From Archivesica marissinica (Eukaryota; Mollusca; Bivalvia; Venerida; Vesicomyidae), in assembly GCA_014843695.1 (NCBI GenBank), contig CM026387.1, forward strand, positions 80,717,128-80,781,127: a stretch of 64,000 nt of DNA. Direction: 5' to 3'. Shown here piece after piece: positions 1-12,550 of the stretch. Every line of letters starts with the position of its first letter. Position 1 is the first letter of the stretch. The notes below the pieces were generated by a model. The model ran no database searches, was not told where the DNA came from, and saw nothing but the letters and a program-made list of their open reading frames with translations. The position numbers and the translations under genes were made by a program.

Positions 1-1447
1 TAACCTCACAATCACCAATGAATTACCTTATCAATGTCCCACAGTACCATAACCTCACACTCACCAATGAATTACTGTATCAATGTCCCACAGTACCATA
101 ACCTCACAATCACCAATGAATTACATTATCAATGTCCCACAGTGCCATAACCTCACAATCACCAATGAATTACATTATCAATGTCCCACAGTACCATAAC
201 CTCACAATCACCAATGAATTACCCTATCAATGTCCCACAGTACCATAACCTCACAATCACCAATGAATTACCTTATCAATGTACCACAGTACCATAACCT
301 CACAATCACCAATGAATTACATTATCAATGTACCACAGTACCATAATCTCACAATCACCAATGAATTACATTATCAATGTCCCACAGTACCATAACCTCA
401 CAATCACCAATGAATTACCTTATCAATGTCCCACAGTACCATAACCTCACAATCACCAATGAATTACCTTATCAATATACCACAGTACCATAAACTAACA
501 ATCACCAATGAATTACCTTATCAATGTCCCACAGTACCATAACCTCAAAATCACAAATGAATTACCTTATCAATGTCCCACAGTACCATAACCTCACAAT
601 CACAAATGAATTACCTTATCAATGTCCCACAGTACCATAACCTCACAATCACAAATGAATTACCTTATCAATGTCCCACAGTACCATAATCTCACAATCA
701 CCAATGAATTACCTTATCAATGTCCCACAGTACCATAACCTCACAATCACCAATGAATTACCTTATCAATGTCCCACAGTACCATAACCTCACAATCACA
801 AATGAATTACCTTATCAATGTCCCACAGTACCATAACCTCACAATCACCAATGAATTACCTTATCAATGTCCCACAGTACCATAACCTTACAATCACCAA
901 TGAATTACCGTATCAATATACCACAGTACCATAACCTCACAATCACCAATGAATTACCTTATCAATGTACCACCGTACCATAACCTCACAATCACCAATG
1001 AATTACCTTATCAATGTCCCACAGTACCATAACCTCACAATCACCAATGAATTACCTTATCAATGTCCCACAGTACCATAACCTCACAATCACCAATGAA
1101 TTACCTTATGAATATACCACAGTACCATAACCTCACAATCACCAATGAATTACCTTATCAATGTCCCACAGTACCATAACCTCACAATCACCAATGAATT
1201 ACCTTATCAATATACCACAGTACCATAACCTAACAATCACCAATGAATTACCTTATCAATATCCCACAGTACCATAACCTCACAATCACCAATGAATTAC
1301 CTTATCAATGTCCCACAGTACCATATTCTCACAATCACCAATGAATTACCTTATCAATGTCCCACAGTACCATAACCTCACAATCACCAATGAATTACCT
1401 TATCAATGTCCCACAGTACCATAACCTCACAATCACAAATGAATTAC
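1..1447. repeat. 49-bp minisatellite carrying the exon w8 donor
   Basis: About 29 tandem copies of a 49-bp unit run from the window edge to the donor of exon w8. On the gene strand each unit contains CATTGATAAGGTAATTCATT or a close variant, which is the last 10 bases of exon w8 followed by the first 10 intron bases. Most copies keep AAG|GTAATT; a minority have a substitution such as cattat, ccctat or ctgtat on the plus strand. The unit is not a multiple of three and carries no conserved reading frame. Confidence 0.97.
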
Positions 1448-1546
1448 CTTATCAATGGCTGCATCCCTGGTCTCATCGTCCATCCATCTCAGACTGGGCA
1501 GGTTGTTCTTGAAAGCAGTCTTGACCTCTTCTATCATGTACTCCGC
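1448..1546 (-). CDS. Exon w8 of M13 peptidase (ECE-like)
   Basis: This 99-nt exon, phase 0 at both ends, has acceptor gtcatttcttcag and donor TAAG|GTAATT. It encodes AEYMIEEVKTAFKNNLPSLR, then WMDDETRDAAIDK. The WMD-x-x-T-x-x-AA motif is the conserved segment of M13 peptidases (TWMDAETKK in neprilysin, VWMDEKTRQAA in ECE). The protein is expected to continue to the left of base 1 with the K-x-x-x-I-x-x-x-IG segment and later the HExxH zinc site. Its last 10 coding bases and donor are copied in the 49-bp repeats that fill the following intron. Confidence 0.93.
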
Positions 1547-1599
1547 CTGAAGAAATGACTCTCATAATTTAATATACATTCATCAATGTTATATCATGT

Positions 1600-4500
1600 G
1601 TGTGTGACACTCACTCTACCATACATCACTATATTGTAGAGGGGAGACAATCACTCTATCATACAGAGCTATACTGTAGAGGGGAGACAATCACTCTACC
1701 ATACAACACTATACTGTAGAGGGGAGACAATCAATCTACCATACAACACTATACTGTGGAGGGGAGACAATCACTCTACCAAACAACAGTATACTGTGCA
1801 GGGGAGACAATCACTCCACCATACAACACTATACCGTAGAGGGGAGACAATCACTCCACCATACAACATAATACTGTAGAGGGGAGACAATCACTCTACA
1901 ATACAACATTATACTGTACATGGGAGACAATCACTCTACAATACAACACTATACTGTAGAGGGGAGACAATCACTCTACACTACAACAGTATACTGTAGA
2001 GGGGAGACAATCACTCTACAATACAACACTATACTGTAGAGGGGAGACAATCACTCTACAATACAACAGTATACTGTAGAGGGGAGACAATCACTCTACA
2101 ATACAACACTATACTGTAGAGGGGAGACAATCACTCTACAATACAGCAGTATACTGTAGAGGGGAGACAATCACTCTACAATACAACACTATACTGTAGA
2201 GGGGAGACAATCACTACACCATACAACATTATACTGTAGAGGGGAGACAATCACTACACCATACAACATTATACTGTAGAGGGGAGACAATCACTCCACC
2301 ATACAACATAATACTGTAGAGGGGAGACAATCACTCTACAATACAACATTATACTGTACATGGGAGACAATCACTCTACAATACAACACTATACTGTAGA
2401 GGGGAGACAATCACTCTACACTACAACAGTATACTGTAGAGGGGAGACAATCACTCTACAATACAACACTATACTGTAGAGGGGAGACAATCACTACACC
2501 ATACAACATTATACTGTAGAGGGGAGACAATCACTACACCATACAACATTATACTGTAGAGGGGAGACAATCACTACACCATACAACATTATACTGTAGA
2601 GGGGAGACAATCACTACACCATACAACATTATACTGTAGAGGGGAGACAATCACTACACCATACAACATTATACTGTAGAGGGGAGACAATCACTCCACC
2701 ATACAACATTATACTGTAGAGGGGAGACAATCACTCCACCATACAACACTATACTGTAGAGGGGAGATAATCACTCTACCATACAACATTATACTGTAGA
2801 GGGGAGACAATCACTCCACAATACAAAACTATAATGTAGAGGGAGACAATCACTCTACAATACAACACTATACTGTAGAGGGGAGACAATCACTCTACCA
2901 TACACCATTATACTATAGAGGGAGACAATCACTCTAAAATACAACATTATACTGTAGAGGGGACATAATCACTCTACCATACAACATTATACTGTAGAGG
3001 GGAGATAATCACTCTACCATACAACATTATACTGTAGATGGGAGATAATCACTCTACCATACACCATTATACTATAGAGGGAGACAATCACTCTACCATA
3101 CAACATTATACTATAGAGGGAGACAATCACTCTAAAATACAACATTATACTGTAGAGGGGAGATAATCACACTACCATACAACATTATACTGTAGATAGG
3201 AGATAATCACTCTACGATACAACATTATACTGTAGAGGGGAGATAATCACTCTACAATACAACATTATACTATAGAGGGAGATAATCACTCTACAATACA
3301 ACATTATACTATAGAGGGAGATAATCACTCTACAATACAACATTATACTATAGAGGGAGACAATCACTCTACCATACAACATTATACTGTAGATAGGAGA
3401 TAATCCCTCTACCATACAAAACTATACTGTAGAGGGGAGACAAACACTCTACAATACAACATTATACTATAGAGGGAGACAATCACTCTACAATACAACA
3501 TTATACTATAGAGGGAGACAATCACTCTACCATACAACATTATACTGTAGAGGGGAGACAATCACTCTACCATACAACATTATACTGTAGAGGGGAGACA
3601 ATCCCTCTACCATACAACACTATACTGTAGAGGGGAGATACTCACTCTACCATACAACATTATACTGTAGGTAGGAGATAATCACTCTACAATACAACAT
3701 TATACTATAGAGGGAGACAATCACTCTACCATACAGCAATATACTGTAGAGGGGAGACAATCACTCTACCATACAACATTATACTGTAGAGGGGAGACAA
3801 TCACTCTACCATACAACATTATACTGTAGATAGGAGATAATCACTCTACCATACAACATTATACTATAGAGGGAGACAATCACTCTACCATACAACATTA
3901 TACTATAGAGGGAGACAATCACTCTACCATACAACATTATACTATAGAGGGAGATAATCACTCTACAATACAACATTATACTATAGAGGGAGACAATCAC
4001 TCTACCATACAACATTATACTGTAGATATGAGATAATCCCTCTACCATACAACACTATACTGTAGAGGGGAGACAAACACTCTACAATACAACATTATAC
4101 TGTAGAGGGAGACAATCACTCTACAATACAACATTATACTATAGAGGGAGACAATCACTCTACCATACAACATTATACTGTAGAGGGGAGACAATCACTC
4201 TACCATACAACATTATACTGTAGAGGGGAGACAATCCCTCTACCATACAACACTATACTGTAGAGGGGAGATACTCACTCTACCATACAACATTATACTG
4301 TAGGTAGGAGATAATCACTCTACAATACAACATTATACTATAGAGGGAGACAATCACTCTACCATACAGCAATATACTGTAGAGGGGAGACAATCACTCT
4401 ACCATACAACATTATACTGTAGAGGGGAGACAATCACTCTACCATACAACATTATACTGTAGATAGGAGATAATCACTCTACCATACAACATTATACTAT

Positions 4501-7500
4501 AGAGGGAGACAATCACTCTACCATACAACATTATACTATAGAGGGAGACAATCACTCTACCATACAACATTATACTATAGAGGGAGACAATCACTCTAAA
4601 ATACAACAGTATACTGTAGAGGGGAGACAATCACTCTACAATACAACATTATACTGTAGAGGGGAGATAATCACTCTACCATACAACATTATACTATAGA
4701 GGGGAGATAATCACTCTACCATACAACATTATACTGTAGATGGGAGATAATCACTCCACCATACAACATTATACTGTAGATAGGAGATAATCACTCTACC
4801 ATACAACATTATACTGTAGATAGGAGATAATCACTACACCATACAACATTATACTGTAGAGGGGAGAAAATCACTCTACCATACAACATTATACTGTAGA
4901 GGGAGACAATCACTCTACCATACAACATTATACTGTAGAGGGGAGACAATCACTCCACCATACAACATTATACTGTAGAGGGAGACAATCACTCTACCAT
5001 ACAACATTATACTGTAGAGGGGAGACAATCACTCCACCATACAACATTATACTGTAGAGGGGAGACAATCACTCTACCATACAACACTATACTGTAGAGG
5101 GAGACAATCACTCTACCATACAACACTATACTGTAGAGGGAGACAATCACTCTACCATACAACATTATACTGTAGAGGGAGACACTCACTCTACCATACA
5201 ACACTATACTGTAGAGGGGAGACAAACACTCCACCATACAACACTATACTGTAAAGGGGAGACAATCACTCTACCATACAACATTATACTGTAGAGGGAG
5301 ACAATCACTCTACCATACAGCAATATACTGTAGAGGGGAGACAATCACTCTACCATACAACATTATACTGTAGAGGGGAGACAATCACTCTACCATACAA
5401 CATTATACTGTAGATAGGAGATAATCACTCTACCATACAACATTATACTATAGAGGGAGACAATCACTCTACCATACAACATTATACTATAGAGGGAGAC
5501 AATCACTCTACCATACAACATTATACTATAGAGGGAGATAATCACTTTACAATACAACATTATACTATAGAGGGAGACAATCACTCTACCATACAACATT
5601 ATACTGTAGATAGGAGATAATCCCTCTACCATACAACACTATACTGTAGAGGGGAGACAAACACTCTACAATACAACATTATACTGTAGAGGGAGACAAT
5701 CACTCTACAATACAACATTATACTATAGAGGGAGACAATCACTCTACCATACAACATTATACTGTAGAGGGGAGACAATCACTCTACCATACAACATTAT
5801 ACTGTAGAGGGGAGACAATCCCTCTACCATACAACACTATACTGTAGAGGGGAGATACTCACTCTACCATACAACATTATACTGTAGGTAGGAGATAATC
5901 ACTCTACAATACAACATTATACTATAGAGGGAGACAATCACTCTACCATACAACATTATACTATAGAGGGAGACAATCACTCTACCATACAACATTATAC
6001 TATAGAGGGAGACAATCACTCTAAAATACAACAGTATACTGTAGAGGGGAGACAATCACTCTACAATACAACATTATACTGTAGAGGGGAGATAATCACT
6101 CTACCATACAACATTATACTATAGAGGGGAGATAATCACTCTACCATACAACATTATACTGTAGATGGGAGATAATCACTCCACCATACAACATTATACT
6201 GTAGATAGGAGATAATCACTCTACCATACAACATTATACTGTAGATAGGAGATAATCACTACACCATACAACATTATACTGTAGAGGGGAGAAAATCACT
6301 CTACCATACAACATTATACTGTAGAGGGAGACAATCACTCTACCATACAACATTATACTGTAGAGGGGAGACAATCACTCCACCATACAACATTATACTG
6401 TAGAGGGAGACAATCACTCTACCATACAACATTATACTGTAGAGGGGAGACAATCACTCCACCATACAACATTATACTGTAGAGGGGAGACAATCACTCT
6501 ACCATACAACACTATACTGTAGAGGGAGACAATCACTCTACCATACAACACTATACTGTAGAGGGAGACAATCACTCTACCATACAACATTATACTGTAG
6601 AGGGAGACACTCACTCTACCATACAACACTATACTGTAGAGGGGAGACAAACACTCCACCATACAACACTATACTGTAGAGGGGAGACAATCACTCTACC
6701 ATACAACATTATACTGTAGAGGGAGACAATCACTCTACCATACAACATTATACTATAGAGGGGAGACAATCACTCTACAATACAACATTATACTGTAGGT
6801 AGGAGATAACCACTCTACCATACAACATTATACTGTAGATGGGAGACAATCACTCTACCATACAACATTATACTGTAGAGGGGAGACAATCACTCTACCA
6901 TACAACATTATACTGTAGAGGGGAGACAATCACTCTACCATACAACATTATACTGTAGATAGGAGACAATCACTCTACCATACAACATTATACTATAGAG
7001 GAAGACAATCACTCTACCATACAACATTATACTGTAGAGGGGAGACAAACACTCTACCATACAACATTATACTGTAGAGGGGAGACAATCACTCTACCAT
7101 ACAACATTATACTGTAGATAGGAGATAATCACTCTACCATACAACATTATACTGTAGAGGGGAGATAATCACTCTACCATACAACATTATACTGTAGAGG
7201 GGAGATAATCACTCTACCATACAACACTATACTGTAGATAGGAGACAATCACTCTACCATACAACATTATACTGTAGATGGGAGACAATCACTCTACCAT
7301 ACAACATTATACTGTAGATAGGAGATAATCACTCTACCATACAACATTATACTGTATAGGGGAGATAATCACTCTACCATACAACATTATACTGTAGAGG
7401 GGAGATAATCACTCTACCATACAACATTATACTGTAGAGGGGAGACAAACACTCTATAATACAACATTATACTATATAGGTAGACAATCACTCTACCATA

Positions 7501-7690
7501 CAGCAATATACTGTAGATAGGAGATAATCACTCTACCATACAACATTATACTGTAGAGGGGAGACAATCACTCTACCATACAACATTATACTGTAGAGGG
7601 GAGACAATCCCTCTACCATACAACACTATACTGTAGAGGGGAGATACTCACTCTACCATACAACATTATACTGTAAGGGGGAGACAATCA
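1600..7690. repeat. 40-bp minisatellite filling the intron between exons w7 and w8
   Basis: Roughly 150 copies of a 39-40 bp unit with core gagacaatcactctaccata fill almost the whole 6.2 kb intron. The first copy next to exon w7 begins at the donor itself: GTATATAATTATA followed by agtgattgtctcc aligns with the unit's gtataatgttgta and agtgattgtctcc. Larger blocks are duplicated inside the array: blocks around 4439-5237 recur at 5864-6662 (offset 1425), and 3806-4048 recurs at 5390-5632 (offset 1584). The short open frames here (MLYGRVIVSLYSI type) are repeat artefacts. Confidence 0.97.
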
Positions 7691-7705
7691 CTTATAATTA
7701 TATAC

Positions 7706-7824
7706 CTTTTGTTTGCTGTCTCCTTCAAACACTTCTTGCACAAAGAGAGAGCCAAGAGGAAAGCCAAGGACCTGGTCTGTGTCGGATATACAATGTCGCC
7801 ATAGTTCTTCTCCTCCTATTGTAC
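7706..7824 (-). CDS. Exon w7 of M13 peptidase (ECE-like)
   Basis: This 119-nt exon has acceptor tttttattatag and donor AAAG|GTATAT. It supplies the last two bases of a glycine codon and then TIGGEELWRHCISDTDQVLG and FPLGSLFVQEVFEGDSKQK. The LWRHC cysteine is one of the conserved disulfide cysteines of M13 peptidases, and GFPLGSLFVQEVF corresponds to the stretch GxALGxLFV in ECE. It ends in phase 0. An open frame on the plus strand at 7713-7988 is only the antisense shadow of this exon and the flanking intron. Confidence 0.92.
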
Positions 7825-7854
7825 CTATAATAAAAACAAGTGAGCAATACATGT

Positions 7855-7990
7855 CTCCCCTACCAGTTAGTACAGCAGATAAGTTTCACACTGTCAAGTT
7901 AAGTGGTGCACTGTCAAGTTATGTGGCAGATAGACTTCACACTGTTAAGCTAAGTGCCAGATATGTTTCACGCTGTCAAGTTAGATGATA
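7855..7990. repeat. Short degenerate direct repeat
   Basis: Three or four diverged copies of a roughly 30-bp motif containing ttcacactgtcaagttaagt lie just upstream of exon w7 in gene direction. They are unrelated by eye to the 40-bp and 47-bp arrays on either side. Confidence 0.6.
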
Positions 7991-8004
7991 TACAGAAGAA
8001 TATA

Positions 8005-9857
8005 TTACCTGATGGGGTTTCCCAGCAACCACTAGATGGGATTACAAGCAAGTATTTTATGGGGTTTCCTAGCAACCACCAGATGGGATTACAAGCAAGT
8101 ACCTGATGGGGTTTCCCAGCAACCACCAGATGGGATTACAAGCAAGTATCTAATGGGGTTTCCTAGCAACCACCAGATGGGACTACAAGCAAGTATCTGA
8201 TGGGGTTTCCTAGCAACCACCAGATGGGACTACAAGCAAGTATCTGAGGGGGTTTCATAGCAACCACCAGATGGGACTACAAGCATGTATCTGATGGGGT
8301 TTCCTAGCAACCACCAGATGGGACTACAAGCAAGTATCTGAGGGGGTTTCCTAGCAACCACCAGATGGGACTACAAGCAAGTATCTGATGGGCTTTCCTA
8401 GCAACCACCAGATGAGACTACAAGCAAGTATCTGATGGGGTTTCCTAGCAACCACCAGATGGGATTACAAGCAAGTATCTGATGTGGTTTCCTAGCAACC
8501 ACCAGATGGGATTACAAGCATGTATCTGATGTGGTTTCCTAGCAACCACCAGATGTGATTACAAGCAAGTATATGATGGGGTTTCCTAGCAACCACCAGA
8601 TTGGATTACAAGCAAGTATCTGATGGGTTTCCTAGCAACCACCAGATGGGATTACAAGCAAGTATCTGATGGGTTTCCTAGCAACCACCAGATGGTATTA
8701 CAAACAAATATCTGATGAATTTCCTAGCAATCACCAGATGGGATTACAAACAAGTATCTGGTGGGTTTCCTAGCAACCACCAGATGGGACTGCAAGCAAG
8801 TATCTGATGGGGTTTCCTAGCAACCACCAGATGGGATTACAAGTAAGTATCTGATGGGGTTTCCTAGCATCCACCAGATGGGATTACAAGCAAGTATCTG
8901 ATGGGGTTTCCTAGCATCCACCAGATGGGATTACAAACAAGTATCTGATGTGGTTTCCTAGCATCCACCAGATGGGATTACAAGCAAGTACCTGATGGGG
9001 TTTCCTAGCAACCACCAGATGGGACTACAAGCAAGTATCTGATGGGGTTTCCTAGCAACCACCAGATGGGACTACAAGCAAGTATCTGATGGGCTTTCCT
9101 AGCAACCACCAGATGAGACTACAAGCAAGTATCTGATGGGGTTTCCTAGCAACCACCAGATGGGATTACAAGCAAGTATCTGATGTGGTTTCCTAGCAAC
9201 CACCAGATGGGATTACAAGCATGTATCTGATGTGGTTTCCTAGCAACCACCAGATGTGATTACAAGCAAGTATATGATGGGGTTTCCTAGCAACCACCAG
9301 ATTGGATTACAAGCAAGTATCTGATGGGTTTCCTAGCAACCACCAGATGGGATTACAAGCAAGTATCTGATGGGTTTCCTAGCAACCACCAGATGGTATT
9401 ACAAACAAATATCTGATGAATTTCCTAGCAATCACCAGATGGGATTACAAACAAGTATCTGGTGGGTTTCCTAGCAACCACCAGATGGGACTGCAAGCAA
9501 GTATCTGATGGGGTTTCCTAGCAACCACCAGATGGGATTACAAGCAAGTATCTGATGGGGTTTCCTAGCATCCACCAGATGGGATTACAAGCAAGTATCT
9601 GATGGGGTTTCCTAGCATCCACCAGATGGGATTACAAACAAGTATCTGATGTGGTTTCCTAGCATCCACCAGATGGGATTACAAGCAAGTACCTGATGGG
9701 GTTTCCTAGCATCCACCAGATGGGATTACAAGCAAGTACCTGATGGGGTTTCCTAGCATCCACCAGATGGGATTACAAGCAAGTATCTGATGGGGTTTCC
9801 TAGCATCCACCAGATGGGATTACAAGCAAGTATCTGATGAGGTGTCCCAGCAACCAA
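8005..9857. repeat. 47-bp minisatellite in the intron between exons w6 and w7
   Basis: About 39 copies of a unit near 47 bp with core tttcctagcaaccaccagat. On the gene strand the unit contains CATCAGATAC or CATCAGGTAC, resembling the end of exon w6 plus its donor (CATATCAG|GTACC). A block of about 600 bp is repeated with an offset of 701 bp (8391 onward against 9092 onward), sharing rare variants such as ggctttccta and gatgagacta. One isolated copy of the same unit sits at 11131-11164 beside the exon w6 donor. Confidence 0.96.
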
Positions 9858-10526
9858 TATATCGATGGCAATGTCTAATAAACCATAAAGATACTAAGGA
9901 AGGATAAATAGTCGTACCATAAAGTCTTGTAGCTACATTCATTGGCCTATAAGACTACCCCCCCCCCTTACTTTGGTCCTGAAAAACGTGGGTTTTGGCA
10001 TGCACTCGCATATAACACAGGTTGATAAAATGGACACCAGACCATGTATACATTGCATATTTTGCCAGTGCAAGTCGAAGAAATGTTCAATGTCAGAGTG
10101 CTTTCTTTTCTAAAACATCATTATGGAGTGCATTTAACACATTTCTTAAATTTGTTTTTTCTTAGCACTCATTTATAAGACATGAAGCCACTTTGAGGTC
10201 ATAAAATGGTGATACAGTATGTACGGTACTGTATAACAATAATCTAAATATGGAGAACAGTGTCTGATCCGCTATCCAGCAAAACCAGGCATAACGATTT
10301 GTCAAGAGTTCAATATTGATTTGTGACCTGCGCAGTAACATGATTATGTCATGTGTTGCTGAAACAAAGCGAACCGTTTTGATGGAGTGTTATGAACTAT
10401 TTTTGGAATATTATTGGCGTTTGCTAAGACTAACAAAACATTGAAACCAGGAACAAGTTATCCTCTTTTTATTATACATTAGTTGCAGCTAAGACCAGAA
10501 ATATTGTACCTATATTTCACATTTAA
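9858..10526. other. Non-repetitive intron sequence with no recognised feature
   Basis: AT-rich single-copy-looking intron DNA with a C homopolymer near 9957. No exon with M13 similarity, no RNA gene and no clear open frame was seen. It may be part of one or more dispersed elements that I cannot name. Confidence 0.5.
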
Positions 10527-10701
10527 CCCTTTCGACACTAAGTAACTGACATGGACTGGTCCATGATATTTTTAGACCAATAAAATGAATAAGAAAATTA
10601 CATTTGGATCAGTTCATTTATCAAAATGGGTAATTTGTTTTATTAAAATAGTAATATTACTTTTTTGTAAGCCTATTTAGAGGTCTGTGGTGTTGAAAGG
10701 G
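10527..10701. mobile_element. piggyBac-type MITE, 175 bp, TTAA target-site duplication
   Basis: The element starts CCCTTTCGACACTAAG and ends GTGGTGTTGAAAGGG, an inverted repeat of about 14 bp with one mismatch. It is bordered on both sides by TTAA (10523-10526 and 10702-10705). CCCTTT ends and a TTAA duplication are the signature of piggyBac transposons. At 175 bp with no open frame it is a non-autonomous derivative that would depend on a transposase made elsewhere. Confidence 0.8.
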
Positions 10702-10739
10702 TTAACCTCCAAGTGTGACTTGTCGTTGACGCTACACAC

Positions 10740-11070
10740 CTGGGTCATGTGTACAGTAAATCACCTCTATATGGCGAACATTTGTGGCACATTTGTTCTG
10801 AAATCCTTCCAGGGAAATATTGACTCGGATGGACGGACGTACCCAAAATTGTATATTATATGGCTATTATCTATAGCCACATAGACACAATTTATAGCCA
10901 CATAAAAGTTTTTAAAGCCACATAATCCCTAACCCTAGACCACTAGACAGTAAATATATTGTTCTCTTAGCCACGTAAGTAAGGACACACAGACGGGCGG
11001 ACACACAGATAGTGCGAAAACTATATGCCCTCAAAGAAGAAATTCTTCGGGGGCTTAAAAAGCTGTAGAG
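10740..11070. mobile_element. Dispersed short repeat with hairpin end (bivalve-like), probable
   Basis: The segment holds short repeats of tagccacata, a gacgggcggacacacagata tract, and an imperfect hairpin around tatgccctcaaagaagaaat and tcttcgggggcttaaa. This combination is familiar to me from dispersed elements in bivalve genomes. Boundaries are uncertain and no coding capacity is seen. Confidence 0.45.
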
Positions 11071-11130
11071 AGCTTGGGAGATTATTCAGAAATAAAAATG
11101 CCATACCTACCAAATGTCGTGAAGCATAGC

Positions 11131-11164
11131 AGTATCCGATGGAGTTTCCTAGTAACCACCCATG
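11131..11164. repeat. Isolated single copy of the 47-bp repeat next to the exon w6 donor
   Basis: agtatccgatggagtttcct followed by agtaaccacc matches the 47-bp unit of the array at 8005-9857. It lies about 30 bp inside the intron from the donor of exon w6. It is separated from the main array by 1.27 kb of unrelated, transposon-bearing DNA, which suggests an array later split by insertions. Confidence 0.8.
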
Positions 11165-11193
11165 TTTTGTTTAATTATAATACTGAATGGTAC

Positions 11194-11297
11194 CTGATAT
11201 GGCTTCTGTGAGAATATTTCTTGCATCAGTAAAATCGTTTGTAAGATATGGTGTCATAGCCTTTACAACATGCCACATCATGTAGTTCTGTAAAGTC
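11194..11297 (-). CDS. Exon w6 of M13 peptidase (ECE-like)
   Basis: This 104-nt exon is too short to stand out as an open reading frame. It begins with one base that completes arginine and ends with one base of a glycine codon. The acceptor is ttcattttatgtgcag and the donor is TCAG|GTACCA. It encodes TLQNYMMWHVVKAMTPYL, then TNDFTDARNILTEAIS. NYMMWHVV is the conserved N-Y-x-x-W helix of the family, and the AIS-G junction into exon w7 matches the AxYG turn before the conserved W-R-x-C motif. A damaged partial copy of this exon lies upstream at 12111-12143. Confidence 0.9.
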
Positions 11298-11439
11298 CTG
11301 CACATAAAATGAACTAGCTTTTGTTTTTGAAAATGTCTTCCCAGTCACTGTTGCTCCAGTGGAGTAATAAAAGCATGGAAATTAAATATATGAAGTTACT
11401 GCAATAAAAAGTCATATGTAATATCATGAAGTTATGGAA

Positions 11440-12105
11440 ATGAAGCATTGACGACAAGCTTTGTGTTATAAGAATTTCAAATGGCCATAAATCCGCCAAA
11501 TCATCCAATCAGAACGGGATTACAACATGCACAACTAGATATCATACCGATGCTTCCTGCAAAGTTTGGTGAAACTCCAACAAGGGTACAGACATTATTT
11601 CTGTTTCCACAATGGGGTAAAAATATGCACAACTAGACATCATACTGATGCTTCATCCAAGCATGGTGAAAATTCAACAAGGAGGTTTAGAGATGAGGCG
11701 CGGGCAAGCTTTTGTGTTATAAATATGTCCAAAGTGCCATAAATCTGCAAAATAAATTATCCAACAGGAACCGTAACAATATGTACAATTAAACATGATA
11801 CAGATGCTTCCTGCCAAGTTTGGTGAAAATCTAAATAGATTTTGGATACGAAACACAGACAATCTTTGTGTCCTAAAAATGTCCATAGGGCCATAAATCT
11901 ACAAAAATATTAGTCAACCGTAACATGATTACAATATGCACAACTAGACATCATACCGATGCTTCCTGTCAAGTTTGGTGAAAGTCCAACAAGGGGTTAT
12001 GGAGATGAAGTGCGGACAAGGTAAGACAGACAGACAGACAGACAGACAGACGGCAATGGAAAAAACAATATGTCTCCCCCACTTAGGTAGACATAAATAT
12101 TGCTC
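11440..12105. mobile_element. Dispersed element with four degenerate internal repeats, GACA tract and terminal hairpin
   Basis: Four diverged copies of a roughly 150-bp module share tgcacaactagacatcatac and gatgcttcctgccaagtttg followed by gtgaaa. The last copy runs into a (GACA)n tract at about 12026-12052 and then a hairpin formed by tatgtct and agacata at about 12070-12097. This layout is typical of non-autonomous elements in bivalves. It abuts the broken exon copy at 12111. Confidence 0.55.
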
Positions 12106-12110
12106 TATTC

Positions 12111-12143
12111 GCCGCATGCTGCATCATGTACATCTGTAAAGTC
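12111..12143 (-). pseudogene. Broken partial duplicate of exon w6
   Basis: On the minus strand an acceptor-like tattatctgcag is followed by GACTTTACAGATGTACATGA and TGCAGCATG, matching the first part of exon w6 (GACTTTACAGAACTACATGA, TGTGGCATG). Upstream intron bases are also alike. The conserved tryptophan codon of MMWH has become CAG, the similarity stops after about 33 nt at the neighbouring element, and the frame soon reaches a stop. It is a relic of a local duplication, not a usable exon. Confidence 0.75.
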
Positions 12144-12550
12144 CTGCAGATAATAAAAGGACATTTTGTTTTTTCAGTGTAATCATGGATTTTATCTCAT
12201 AAGAGTGAAATCTGAAAAAGTGAATTTATGTAATTCACTACTTTTTTGAGGTCAAAACCTATTTCATTAGGTTATATTCAGATCTAATAGAAATAGTGAC
12301 TCAAATGTTTAAAGGTTATTATTGCCATTGGTAACAGCTGATTCAAAGTGTTTCTTCAGATGTAAATAACATTGTAGGTACTCTATTATTGGCCAAATCT
12401 AAACTTAATTGGTCACAAGTTATAATTTGACACTCTGCCCGAGATTCTTTAGATATTCTGCCATTTCCATAAAAAAAACTAGGTCACTAAGCCAAATAAA
12501 TATTATCCTTGCAAAACTTTTCTCACGTAATCATCAATAGCAATTTTGAA
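12144..12550. other. Unremarkable intron sequence
   Basis: AT-rich intron DNA between the exon relic and the 31-bp array. Apart from about 30 bp beside the relic that resembles the sequence upstream of exon w6, nothing was recognised. Confidence 0.5.

Noticed and set aside
7713..7988. 91-codon plus-strand frame
   Set aside because: Antisense of exon w7 and adjoining intron; the minus strand carries the conserved M13 sequence with splice sites.
1..9857. Possible CRISPR array (regularly spaced short repeats)
   Set aside because: Repeats are head-to-tail with no unique spacers, the host is a eukaryote, and no cas-like gene is present.
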